DNA of 45,082 bases from Bigelowiella natans CCMP2755 (lineage: Eukaryota; Cercozoa; Chlorarachniophyceae). The translations under genes and the position numbers were made by a program. Below are positions 22,363-34,200 of the stretch, piece after piece. The stretch's first letter is position 1, and every line of letters starts with the position of its first letter. The notes beneath the pieces are model-generated. The model had not been told where the DNA came from, did not search any database, and saw only the letters and a program-made list of their open reading frames with translations. Location of the stretch: assembly GCA_000320545.1 (NCBI GenBank), contig ADNK01002282.1, positions 1 through 45,082 on the forward strand, given 5' to 3'.

Positions 22363-23472
22363 TTCATCTTGTGCGCCTTCGAGTTACATGCTATTATCGA
22401 CATTAAACGCGACCATTTCCTTCGCGAAACCGAGCGAGCGCCGAGAATGATGAAGGATTATTGTATTTCAGAGTGAATGGCAAGGAGTGGAGAGCGCGAG
22501 AGAACAGCGTGTGTCTCCTCACATATATTTATATATATATATATATATATATATTAGTTGTTGAGATAGAAGGACACCTACCGTTTCTTTCGCAAGGGCA
22601 ACGATAGGCTTTGAGAACGCCGCGATTTCGCCGGCCATCTTCTCAGCTTCCTGATGAGTAATAAGCATTGAACATGAACATGAGCATTGAGCAATCAAGG
22701 GAAGCGTCAAAAACATTCTTTCTAGGAGCAGTTCTAGAGAGATTGCCTTTGTCGTTGAAATTTGGTATACTCAATGCTTTGAGCAATGCGAATGATTCGT
22801 GATGATGACACTACCAATACTACTACTCCTACTGCTGCTGGTGGTGGTGGTGGTACTACCTCAACTAGTTGCTCCTTAGGAACTACTTTGCACACGAGTC
22901 CGCATTTTTCTGCATCTGTAATCAGTAGGCCAACAGTGCGAAGGGGAGGGGGGGAGGGGTGATGGTGTATTGCATGAAAATGAATCAATACACAAACACA
23001 CACTTAAATGCATGTTTTCAAAAAAGCTCACGATTTCCGTTTTTTCTTCGTTTATCTTGTTCTTCTTCCTCGTCTTCTGCTGTTACCATCAGCAGAGATG
23101 AATTCTCCGGTAAGAACCATGTGCATGGCCTTGGACTTTCCTGATAGTCAAGGAATAACAGAGGGAGGGGAGGGGAGAAGGGGCGGAAGGGGCGGGATCG
23201 ATACCGGTGAGGAAGGCAATGATTGATTGGCTATCTCCTGGTTATTTCATAAATTTTGGTGAAGAGTACAGCATAGCCAGAAAATGTGACGACGGCTGCA
23301 GCCTTGGAAAATTTATAAAAGAAGGAATCGATCATACTTATTATAAATAGTCTTGGCTAGTGTGATAGAATATTTATGTGTGTGTGTGTATGTGTGTGTT
23401 TGTATATTTATTTTATTTATTCAAAATTCGATGAAACCACCATCTCCACAGTCGCTGCCGTGATCTTCACTG

Positions 23473-23508
<36 letters not shown>

Positions 23509-25398
23509 ATATAATCATCATTTTCATCATCTTACCAACGCTACGGACCAATCGTTGCGTCCCCCCCATCCCTATCGGTGTAACAGACGCAATATGCCAA
23601 GTGAAGGTCATGAGTAAGGAAAGCTTCTTCCATACTCGTCGTTATAGAAGTTACTTCTGCAGTTTGTGCGTGCGCGCACGCGTATGTGTGTGTTGTTTGA
23701 TGCTGACAACGTCGTCATATGAAATACCAGGAATCGTTCCAAGCTTGATCTCAGGCTGGCCAAACTTCGCCTGGAAAAGGGGTGGGGGGGTAAGGTTGCA
23801 TTAAGTCAGGGCCATCGAGCTGCAATCTAAGAACGAGCGGATTGATAAGGCGCCGCCTCTCTAAAATAGCATCGATCATTTCACTGGCAAAGAGAAGATT
23901 CCTCTACAGCTCCTGCGACTACTATCACAGTCACTCGTATTACTACTCATGACCGTAGTAGCATCTTGTACACAATGATGCCTAATAATAACTTGCTTAC
24001 CGAATCTCCAGCGATGATGAGGTCGCACATCATTGCGAGCTCGCAACCCCCGCCTGAAACAAGCGCAACACACACACACACACACACACCGTGAGCGATT
24101 CGAAAAGGTGAAGGGGGGGGGGGGGGGTGGGGGATCATGATCATGATATGATGGTGCTATGTTTAAAACCATGAGGTCGTAACCGACAGAGAAACAGACA
24201 AGTAGTGATTCACATTTTGTAGAGCAGCATTGCGCAAATCTGAAACCCAAAAAACCCTTTCTCGGACTGACTCTACTACGAGGTATTATCGTCGTATCGT
24301 GTCGCTCGGCGTTCACCTAAAGCAAATCCATTCACTGCTGCGATGATAGGCTTCTTGCACTCCGTCAGCTGCGGGAAAGGGGGTAGGAGGGTTAGGAAGG
24401 TGGGAGCTCGTAACATAACGACATATCGAGAGTGAAAGGGGCAGGAGGGGACATTCATTATCACTGCCGCATAGCACGGCCACGAGCTCTAATAGCGCAG
24501 TTGTAAACAACCTTATCCCACGTCCCGAGCATGTTATCCGTATAGGTCGCAGGATACGTTCGCGGTGCCATCTCCTTGATATCAGCCCCCGCGGCGAAGG
24601 CCTTTTCACTGAAAGGGGGGTTGTCGAAGGGGTAGTTAGACGCACTTGGAAAAACGATCGGTGGGTAATAGCTAGAGGCATAGGAGAAATCGGTATGGGA
24701 AAATCGGTATAATAGGTTGAAGAAATACATTAAAGAGCAAGAATGAAAAGGACGAGAAAGAAGAGACTACCTTCCTGTTATTACGATAGCGCCAACCTCG
24801 CCATCCTTGTCGAATTCTGCCACCTAATTGTTAAATTTCGACCACCGTTTCACAATTTGAAGGCAACGAAGTAAAACTAAGAGTGACGATTATAATTGCC
24901 CCCCCCCTCTAGGTCCGAGTGGGTGAGTGCAAAGGAGCGATATTCGACATTTTCGCGCAGATGAGCGAAGATAGACCGAACTTTGGAAACGCATGCTGCC
25001 GCTTTGCGTATCTCAAAAGGGGTACCTGTTCAGTGACTTCGTACATCAACTTATCACAAAGAGCATTGAGCGCTTTGGGCCGATTCAGGGTTATCGTTCC
25101 GACACCATTCTTCTTACTTGCCTAAGGCGCATCGTTCAAACTGCCTTTCAGAGCTTTTGCCAGGCGCTTCACCAATGCGAATTGCAACACAAATTTGAAT
25201 AAAATTCAACGGATACATAATACCAGGATATGCTCGTAGCCTGAAGCAGCGTCGCTTGAGAAAAATGAACGAGGGACGTTCACTAGAAGACGGGAGTGCT
25301 GCTGGAGTGTATCATGGAGCTTACATTAGAAAGATGCGAAGGAAGATCTCAGGGATACTAATTCTTACGCGAGAGGAGCAAAGGACTCTACGAAGCAT
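21822..25398 (-). CDS. ECHS1: Mitochondrial enoyl-CoA hydratase (crotonase)
   Basis: It hydrates trans-2-enoyl-CoA in mitochondrial beta-oxidation. The fifteen minus-strand exons are 25398-25369, 25301-25224, 25121-25026, 24823-24771, 24608-24512, 24368-24317, 24053-24001, 23770-23728, 23571-23536, 23140-23087, 22915-22860, 22650-22582, 22276-22244, 22071-22015 and 21875-21822. They total 861 nt (286 residues plus stop; human is 290) with every phase matching. The N-terminus MLRRVLCSSRQHSRLLVNV is Arg-rich with no acidic residue, a typical mitochondrial presequence, cleaved perhaps near RSFFSS. Family blocks follow in order: TLNRPKALNAL, GSEKAFAAGADIKEM, KKPIIAAVNGFALGGGCELA with catalytic Glu140, QPEIKLGTIPGMGGTQRL with catalytic Glu160, VLTGEFISADDAEKCGLV, and the trimerisation tail ending FAEKRPPNFTDS. 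Both catalytic Glu residues are present at the correct 20-residue spacing, so an active enzyme is expected. Confidence 0.96.
22328..22359. repeat. (TA)n microsatellite in hydratase intron
   Basis: A TA run in the intron between the 22650-22582 and 22276-22244 exons; a second TA run of similar length lies at 22521-22554 in the same intron. Confidence 0.95.
23470..23532. repeat. (ATC)n trinucleotide repeat in hydratase intron
   Basis: An ATC run directly follows (in minus orientation) the donor of the 23571-23536 exon; reading through gives a spurious Met/Ile stretch. Confidence 0.9.
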
Positions 25399-26737
25399 AT
25401 TTTCACGGTGTAGGGAGACTGTCCTGATGTACCGGCAACACATGCATCTTTGTGTTTTTGACGCAGATTACGCTTCTAATGAATTCGACGATTTCACGAC
25501 AGATATCCTCCCTATTGCTACATCGATCGACACAAAACTTTAAGTAGATAACAGTGCATCTCAACGTGAAGTGTCACAAGCATGAGCGAATGCATAGTTG
25601 TTCGGTACGGTTCTGTGCTCGGATGCTTGCGCGGAGAGGGGGTGAGCTGGAATCTAGATTCGGAAAATTGAGAAAGATTACAAGGCATTTTGTAGATGCG
25701 ACAAGGTTTTTAAGACGACTTTTGAAAAATCAAATTGGCGTTAGATCTTTCCACGATGAATGTGGACTTTCTTTCATGGGTTTCCCCTCGGTTTTGCGAT
25801 GGAATTCAGGAGTTGGTTCGGCCTTTTTTTGAGTTGTCCAATGCGAGGATGATTTCACTCAACTTGTCGTCAACATCGCAGATTTGTCCGCATTTTTTTC
25901 TGCCAAGTTTGCTTCGCTCATCACATCGTCGCAGTTCTCGTTTGAACAATCGATTGAGCACATTGCTGGCATCTGCTTCTTCAATGCTGTTTGCCACGCA
26001 TGCACATGCCGTTGCCATCACATCGCACCGCACGCTCAGATGCTGTCATCACCGACTGCACTCTCCCATCCATCAGACGCATTGTTCAATGTTGGCATCG
26101 CTAGCTCGGCAAGGTGTTCGGCTGCTGTGTTGATCGCCTCTGCCACTTGTGCTGGCTAGCTGGTCTGTGCATGTGTCTGGGTGTGCGTGATGCAACGCAC
26201 TCGAGTGTGCACCTCAGCTGTTGGCATTCTAGCATTGCTAGATTGCTAGATTGCTAGCTAGCTGTGGCTAGCTAGCTAGCTAGATTGAGCGAAGCTAGCT
26301 AGCTACTAGAGCTAGCGCGAACTGAAGGTTTGGTGTTTTGCCGCAACGCAAGCTGGCGGCAAGCGCAGACATCGCACTCTGGCTGGCTGGCACAAGCTGT
26401 TGGCATGGCGTGATTTTTTTGGCATTTGGCATCTGCTAGCGCACACGCTGGCACGTGCACTAGTGCATTCCGCTCCAGCACTGCTAGACTAGCTAGCTAG
26501 ACGTTGCTAGGTCCAGAGATTGGTCCAGCCCGTGCAGCCCACTGATGCATCTGATGCGCCTGCGGCCAATGCACATCGATCGGTGATGTGAAATGGTGCT
26601 TGCTGGCTCAGGCAAATTTTTGCATCATTGTGCATGATGTGCATCACTAGATCAATTGAGGTGCACCCGCTAGTCAGTGCATGCAGCATGGAGCATGTAC
26701 CAGTCTGCACCAGCATTGTTCCCAGAACTTCCTCCCT
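25399..26737. other. Intergenic region with fourth TGCA/CTAG-rich island
   Basis: The interval between the start of the hydratase gene and the end of the RGS gene. From about 25560 the word bias seen at 7707-9700 returns and peaks at 26160-26530 with tandem GCTAGCTAG. Longer open frames exist (25735-26133 plus, 26033-25806 minus), but their peptides match nothing I know and are mutual antisense. A plus frame at 25256-25543 is antisense to the first two hydratase exons and is rejected. Confidence 0.5.
26225..26310. repeat. Tandem CTAG/GCTA tetranucleotide repeat
   Basis: Interrupted tandem copies of the self-complementary word CTAG (GCTAGCTAGCTAG and GATTGCTAGATTGCTAG), flanked for several hundred bases by isolated GCTAGC words. 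Confidence 0.85.
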
Positions 26738-29700
26738 CTAGACCGCCATTGCGCTGTCGTCTTGCTGACTGCTGCTTTCAGTCTCTAGCGCATGTGAAAC
26801 CGGAACTGACATCAATTTATCAACCGAAAGCAGCAGATCCGCGTTTTCTTCGAAGAAGACATTGAGCTCCTTCACGTCCACATGTGCATTTTCGTCTTTG
26901 TCCATCTAGGCCAAGTGGAATGTGTGCAATGTGCAGTAGTAGCATGTGAATCGGGGATTAGTTCGTGCAAATGATGGAGACACTCGCAATTAGTATCATT
27001 GATATTTTTTAATGAACATTGAAAAGCTGAACATACCTTCTTCCAATAAGCTCGTGCCATTTCTTCCATTAGACGCTTTTTGGCCTTGAATCTAGGACAA
27101 ATGCAATAACCATGTAAACATATTGAAGATGTGTATTCTCGACATCTCGGGGAGGCACAAAATGATATCAGAACTTCGTTGCAAATTCATCATGTTGTTG
27201 TCGGAAATAGGGATCATTTCGTGTTTAATGTAATCACGGCGTGGTGGGTCTTAGGAAGGTGCTCTTCGTAATACTTGACTGCGTGTGTTGAATGATGTAA
27301 ACATGTATTTCACAAAATTAAGAAATATGTTTTGTTTCGACACTTTCTCCTCGCTCCCCCCCCCAATCCCTTCTATCATACTATAATACCTTCGAAATAC
27401 GTCGCGATTCATAACATTAAATATCTTGTAGTAAGCAAAAAACCATAAGCATAAACAAAGGTACAGCAAAAGGTGAGATAACCGAACGATTGATTGCGCA
27501 TTCATGATAAAGCGAAACATTCACGGTTTTAACCCTAATATGAGCAATGCTTTACGGCGTTTGACCCAATGCATTGCTAACTCTAACACTCTCATTATGC
27601 TTATCGAATACATCCCAATTCTCCTCTCTGCCTCATCCTATTACTGTGTCATTTTCCCCCTTCCCCCTCCTTCTCCCCCTTCATCAACACATCCACACCT
27701 CATCTTTTGCAAAAAAGAAAATTCCCCTTCTCACAGCGAAGCCAGAAGTCTTCTTCGAGTCGTCTGAGCGCTGCCGAAACTGCGAAGGCAAGAGGAAAAA
27801 TTGTAGGCCATTTCTACGATCTCTATCATTCATAGGGTATACGCGTGTTACCTCCGCAAATGCCTCGTCAAGCTCCTTTTTCATCCCAGAGCTGATGTTG
27901 ATTTGCTCCTCACCGTCCTTGTGAATATACCGATTGTACACCGAAAGAGCCTAGTAAAGTAAAAAAAAACCACAACGCTACCGATATATAACATCGATCG
28001 GAGCTGCTATCATCCCAAGGAATACATCAGTCTTGCCTCACATCTCCGCGCGTTTCGAACACTCAAGCTCATACTAGTGCTTATTGCACCGTATAGCAGG
28101 GAAGAAAACACATGCGCCTTTCGCCGCTCTTCGCCCCAACGACTAATTTGAATAACAACCTTTGCCTCGAAGTCCTTCTGCGTTATGTCATCGTCCTTGT
28201 CCAGGGTATCGACTGCCTGATGGACACGAAGCAGGGACATAGTAACGAGGATGATACTGTTACAATCGATCATGGTGTGCAAGACACACGAAGTACGAAT
28301 GTGCAATGTAGCTTGCCGTTTGGACGGGTGCTATTGTCGCGTTTATTACCCTCCAAAAGTGAAAGTTTTCAGCGTTGAGCTCTTTCTCCATATGACGAAG
28401 GAGGAAATCGCCTCCAATCTCGTCGCGTAGCATGAACAGAAGGCTTTGATCGATGTCCCGTCCACGGAAGAGAAAAGCAGAAGAAAAGCGATAGGAAAAT
28501 CCCCGGTTTTGTTAGTGATGCTTCTTATTTTTCCAAAAAATAAACAAATGCTGCGACAGGACACTGATGTGAGGTAGCAAACATTGACGAATAAAAGAAT
28601 GTGCACGATGGATGTATTCACTACTCACTACTAAACCACGCATTTATTTAGTAATCATCGATGCTAACGGCCTAGCAAAGCATCACTTCGCATTTAGCGT
28701 AGCATTCAGCATGACGCAGAACTCCGAGAACTGCAACGTGCCACTGTAGTCTGCTCAGTTTGTGTTAGAAGAAGAAGAAGAACAAGAGAAAGGCCAAGAA
28801 TTTGAATTTGGAGATAATACCGCTTTACATGTGACAACTTGGCGGATGTGTTAAGGTTGATCTCTTCCGCAGGTAAAATGAAATAGAATCTACTTTTAAA
28901 CCGCAAAGACTTGTGTCTTAACACACAAGTTTTAACCAATAGCTGCAGGCTAGGCAGAATCGCTGACCATGCACGTACGATTTAGGCTGATGTGCGTATC
29001 CCTCACCGGTGTCAAACAGACTCATGTAAAGCTCTGCTGCGTGGATCTTCTGGCCTGGTGCCTATCAGTTATGGGAGCTCTTATCACGAATTTGATTAGA
29101 GAATTCGGAGAGCCTCATGATTCTCCAAAAGAACACACATATCTTAGCCACTGGGAGAACATCTCATGGCTGATAGAGCTGATGAACCCCGAACTCAACA
29201 TACATATATAGAAGCTCCGAGTGTTATGCACACAAATGTCAAAAGTCAATCCATACTCACGCAGCATTAATCTATATTTCAAGGTGCTTTGGAATCTTTT
29301 GGCATTATACATTGCTGTCTTTGCTCGTCGTTTCATCCGAGGCCAACCGTTTCAAGGTAGCAGCAAATTCGGCGATTGAGATACTTCCTTTAAGTGAGGG
29401 GAAAAGATCGATTGAGTGGAAACATACTTATCATTCAATATTATTTTGTTCTTGGCTCTATCCAGATGTGATAGTGTAATCACATAGTAGTAGCACTTAC
29501 CATCTTTGTTTACATCGACGATAGAGAACAAGTCTGAGGAATAAGAAAACCAATTAGATGCTTCGCGTAGTGTGAATGGCTATGTGGGATGTGCGCGGAG
29601 AAGTCACCTTGTTTTTTTTAAAAAAATGTCAGCAAGTATTTCTAAAATGAGGCATTCGCTGTAACCACTAAATAAAACCTGTTGCTAATTTTTCTTCGAC

Positions 29701-30304
29701 TTCTTCATTTGTTAGGAATTTCTCGAGAGAAACCTAAATGAAGGGCTAATTAAATGAAGGACCGCTAACATTACACAGGTGGTGTGCTTTTGGCAGATGA
29801 CATTTCACTTACTTTTGGAAGCCTGTTTGACTCCGAATGCTCCTCCTATTCAACAACCGGAAGAGAGTTCTCAAATTATGTGATCGAGAAAAACAGGGAC
29901 ACAGTGATTCTCAGACCTTGAGATACGCAAGCAAGCTGGCATGGACTTTGGGAATGTTCTTGAGTTCTTCGTTCTCTTCAAACTTCTTCTTCATCTTCAA
30001 TGATCGCAGTCTTGCTTCGGCATTCCTGAACGCGAACTTTCTCAAAAAACGCCTTCACGGGCAGAGGAAGACAGAAGAACTTGGCCCAATACAATAAGCG
30101 AGAAGAGGGGACTTACGCTTTACTGATCGCTTGCTCTTTTTTGGAAGACATCGCACTCTTCTTTTCCTTTCCCTCCTCCCCATGCGGATGCTTAGAACCC
30201 TTGTGTCCCATTTGGTCTGAGGTTCTCTCGACGAAATTTCTTTCTGATACAACTCTCACACTCATCAACGGCCGCATATGTGCAGTAACGATAACGTCAG
30301 CCAT
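26738..30304 (-). CDS. EF-hand and RGS domain fusion protein
   Basis: This is a predicted calcium-responsive regulator of heterotrimeric G-protein signalling. The eighteen minus-strand exons are 30304-30117, 30040-29917, 29845-29813, 29733-29679, 29533-29501, 29387-29311, 29271-29261, 29178-29139, 29049-29007, 28863-28821, 28743-28687, 28443-28350, 28216-28160, 27950-27852, 27779-27735, 27424-27390, 27091-27037 and 26905-26738. They total 1257 nt (418 residues plus stop), all in phase. Residues 1-100 are basic and charged. A canonical EF loop DVNKDGSISIAE lies at 140-151. A second, degenerate pair follows (SISHEMFSQWL; GTLQFSEF at 217-224). The RGS region spans about 236-350: GGDFLLRHMEKELNAENFHFW, then ALSVYNRYI, QINISSGMKKEL, and IFNVMNRDVFRRF, the standard RGS order with FW and the final RF. 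The C-terminal exon opens a further EF-like loop DKDENAHVDVKE (365-376), with Ala where Gly is usual. Exon 7 is only 11 nt. No transmembrane segment seen. Confidence 0.85.
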
Positions 30305-30740
30305 TCTCTTAGTGCCTGCCCGGACGCCAGGCCGGGCATCATCACATTCCCGTCGGAAATAAGAAAAACACACAAATTTTAGCAGAAACGGCATGAATTT
30401 TAGATGAACGTCAACTATTTTGGCACGAATTACGCAGAAGTCGCAAGCATCTTTTTCTTTGCTGCCGAAGCCCAACACCTCCTTCTCGCACAGGCGACGC
30501 TGCTATACCGAAAACTTCCAAGAAAAAGTATCAGCTTTTGGTTCTCTCAAATATTTCTCAGAATTATGCCGATTTTTATGTGCGACAATGACTACGTAGC
30601 TAAATTGAGTGAAAATGGGCACAACGGAAAGATATCTGAAAGCTTCGAGAGAAGAGTCTCCGCACGTTCCCCTCGTTAAACCCCCCCTACACTAACCCAA
30701 AGTTGAAGAACGTGCGCGCGACGGAAATTCTCGCTGAGAC
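30305..30740. promoter_or_regulatory. Shared divergent 5' region of the RGS and USP genes
   Basis: Only 436 bp separate the start codon of the minus-strand EF-hand/RGS gene (30304) from that of the plus-strand deubiquitinase gene (30741). This makes a bidirectional promoter likely. I see no clear TATA box or known element. The label is positional inference. Confidence 0.4.
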
Positions 30741-31176
30741 ATGGAGAACAAAATGCCAACGCCTGAGAAACAGGCTGCTGAGATAAAAGATGCTCTCAAA
30801 GGTTAAGCCTGAGACGTGACAGACGAACTCTGTAAATTGACGTTTGGCATCATCAGAGCACAATAAAATGGAGGAAGGAACGACTTGGTGCTACCTGAAT
30901 CTCAAGTGGTTTCGTTTGTGGATTGAATATTCCCAGGTAGTCACACTATGTGTGCTGGCGTGGTGAAAGCTGACATTATTACTTGTCGTCATTTCATACA
31001 CCTACTTGCTTGTCTAGTGCGATGGTTTCTGGGATTTCAAACCGAAGGAAAACGAAGGAGCGCCTCCAGGACCCATTGACAACAACCCTCTTCTTCGTAA
31101 GTGCTGCTTCCCATTCCACCATTTCTTTCTTCCAGAAAATACATAAATATAAACAAAATAACGTTGTAAAGTTGCT

Positions 31177-31272
<96 letters not shown>

Positions 31273-34200
31273 TTCTTAGACACCTTGATGGGGCCAGTTC
31301 GCAGCGTCGAAATCAGGAGAGACTTGCAGGTTTGAAGGACCACAGTAGGAGTCACCTCGCCTGGCACCTTAACTAACATGCTCCTTCTTGCTGCTGTAAC
31401 TGGAAAATCAGAATCTCAAAGATTACTACTGCCTTCCTGAGGCTGTATATGACTTATTGCAAGCATGGCATGGGGGAGGGCCGAAGATTGCTCGCAAAGC
31501 TCGCACACACAACACCGGTGTTGTCGAACCCGAGGTATCATAATTGGGAGAAGAAGTAGTAATATCGATACGCTACCGCGCCAGCGCGTCAGTCAAACAC
31601 AATGGTATGGTGCTTTTCCCCCGGCCAAAAGTACGATCTCCCACTGTTGAATTTCGCAATTTTGTTTTACAGGTAAAGGTCGTCAAGTATCCTCTGACGA
31701 CTGCCTTCCTACAATGCGATGCGGTAGTAGACACATGACGTGACAATAACGTTTACATCGTAATAAAAACGCTTGCACAGGCGTGCACAGGCACCCACGC
31801 TCGTGAAAACCGGTCTATATCATAGATCAACTGCTGATCTGTTTCTCATCGCTGCCAACCTTTTCTTTCTAGGAGGGAAAGCCTGATTTCAAGAACTATA
31901 CAAAGAGAGAATTTGCCCCTGCAGATACATTCCAGGTAACTATTATGAGGACCGACACCGCAACGAGCACAACGCGCGTCCAATCTTACGAGAGCTGACC
32001 CATGTTACTTCCGGTGCGTTTTTGTAGACGTTGAAAGATGCTGCCAAGGATATATTGGACGAAAAGAAGGTGGTGAGAGCAGCAACAACATATGCCCACT
32101 AGTAATAATAGCGTAAGGTGCGATGAAGTTGGCGAGTACCCGATTATGCTTTACAGGAACTGATCTATCCCCTCCCCTTACTTAGGTGTCGTCTGCAGTC
32201 GATAAACTCAATCTTGAGGAGGTAGTATTAGGAGAAGGTCAAGCAGCTTGGCGACGTCGAAGCTAACTATGCTCTCCCCCCCCTCCCCCCATTGTGCAGG
32301 GAAAGGAGGAGCCCTCCAAAACAGAGGCAGGCGAGGGAGAAAACGGCGAAGAAGCAGAAGGAAAAGACACGACTAATACTGATTTTCGCATATGGATTCC
32401 GGTATTTAGTTAAGATGTTTTACCTTTGAATGTTATGCTAAAATGTAGTCTTTTTTCTCGCGCCCCACCCTCCTCTCCCCTCCCACCTTTTTTATTCTTC
32501 AAAATATCTATATATCCATTTGCCCTCACTCCGGAAACCACAATAGTGCTACTGCTGCAATTGGTGCTAGACTGACAAAGTATTTTGTGTTGTTCTTTAG
32601 ATTATCGAGGAGGAAGAAGTTGTGGAGGAAAAAGAAGGCGACGACGAAAAGGTAATAGCAGCAGTAGCTGTAGCAGTATCACCGTTTGAATAATAAACAA
32701 TCGGATGGCGACGTAAAACCACGGTCTCTTTATATTCTAGCGGGGGGGGGGGTTCGTCGTTGAGGCGTTCTGTGTAAAAGCAAGTCATGGTTTTTCAACC
32801 TTCTCTTCTTTCTATACCTCAGGAGGTGAAGTGGCAACTGCTGGCCGAAGCTCAACTCATGATGGAGTTAGGGAGCATGAATCTAAAGCCAGGCGCGCTG
32901 CTGGTTCTCGTCGATAAGAAAGTGGACGGAAAATGGGTACCTGCACATCGAGAGCGCAGCAAGTTGCTTCATGATGCTGCAGCTTGTTTCTATGTGTTCA
33001 TCGCTGATGCGTCCACCTCCATCGAAGTGGGCAGAGGGCACTGATATGTGCCCCATCAGTGACGAAAGTCTTGATTTGTTCTAACCCGAACGATGATAAC
33101 ACTACCCTAAGTCTCGGGCAGAAGAGGGCGGAGGCGACTGGCGAGCGAGTTTGAAAGTGAGCAGCGCGTGCAGAAACATGCAGAGAGCGAGATGGTTGAA
33201 GTGATGATGATGATGATGATGATGACGATGATGATGATGATGATGATAATGATGGTGGTGGCGGTGATGGTGATGATTCCACCTGCCTCCGGATAGCCCT
33301 AATGGGGAATCTTTGCTTTTGAATGCTTTGTTGGAGCACCGTGATGCTCCTCGATGGTGATGGATATAGCCCCGATGGTTTCTTGTCTGCGACATGGCAT
33401 TATCTCTCCATTCTCAGCTGCATTGCTCGTTAGTTTTCTTTACTCTGCTTGAGCATATCCTGCTTTGGGAACGCTGCTGCCTTCCCATCGTCGTCGTTCA
33501 TCATCGTCATCATCATCATCATCATCTTCTTCTTCTTCTCTTCCCCCCTCCTCCTCCTCCTCTTGTTTCGACAGGTTGATAGTAAGGTTGATGCGAAGGA
33601 TACGGTGCACAAATGGCTGATCGCAACCGTGAAGGAGATTAAGGTCACCACCGGACATCTGACCGTGAAACATAGCAACACTGCCGCAGACAGGGTGACC
33701 GAGTGCATTTGTATAATGCCGGTGGTGGCCAATCTACGAGCGCTCTATGCAATGATGGCTGCTTTTCATGCCAGTACTAAAATGGTTATATAAGAACGTG
33801 GGTATAGTCAAAAACTCGCCTCATCGAAACCCGTGGTCAAACGCGTGCAACGTCGCTGCCTCTTCACCCCAATCGTCAAGTAAACAGCGCTTCCTTTGTA
33901 ATGTATGTTAGGATGGTGAGGTTCCTGGCACGAAGGAGGTCTTTATTCACTACGATAACCATGCTACACGGTATTGCTCTGCCAGGAGAAGTGATAGATC
34001 GTATTGAGCCTCTTCAGAACACTCGCAATCTGAACCTTGCCACCTTTCTCCTCTTTTCTTCTCCTCCTCTTCTTCCTCTTCTTCTCCCTCTTCTTGTCGC
34101 CGTTCTTGTTGTTGTTGATGATGCTGCTGTTTTCTCTTGTGGCTTCTTTGACAGCTGGGATGAATGGATTCCTACCTCTTCCGATCGGTTGGCCAAGGCA

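Noticed and set aside
23470-23530. ATC repeats considered as a CRISPR or satellite array
   Set aside because: Simple trinucleotide run without spacers, inside an intron.
25256-25543. 95-codon plus-strand open frame
   Set aside because: Antisense to the first two exons of the enoyl-CoA hydratase gene, whose presequence and phases are convincing.
25806-26033. Minus-strand frame considered as retroelement gag
   Set aside because: No zinc knuckle or gag motif and no similarity I could name.
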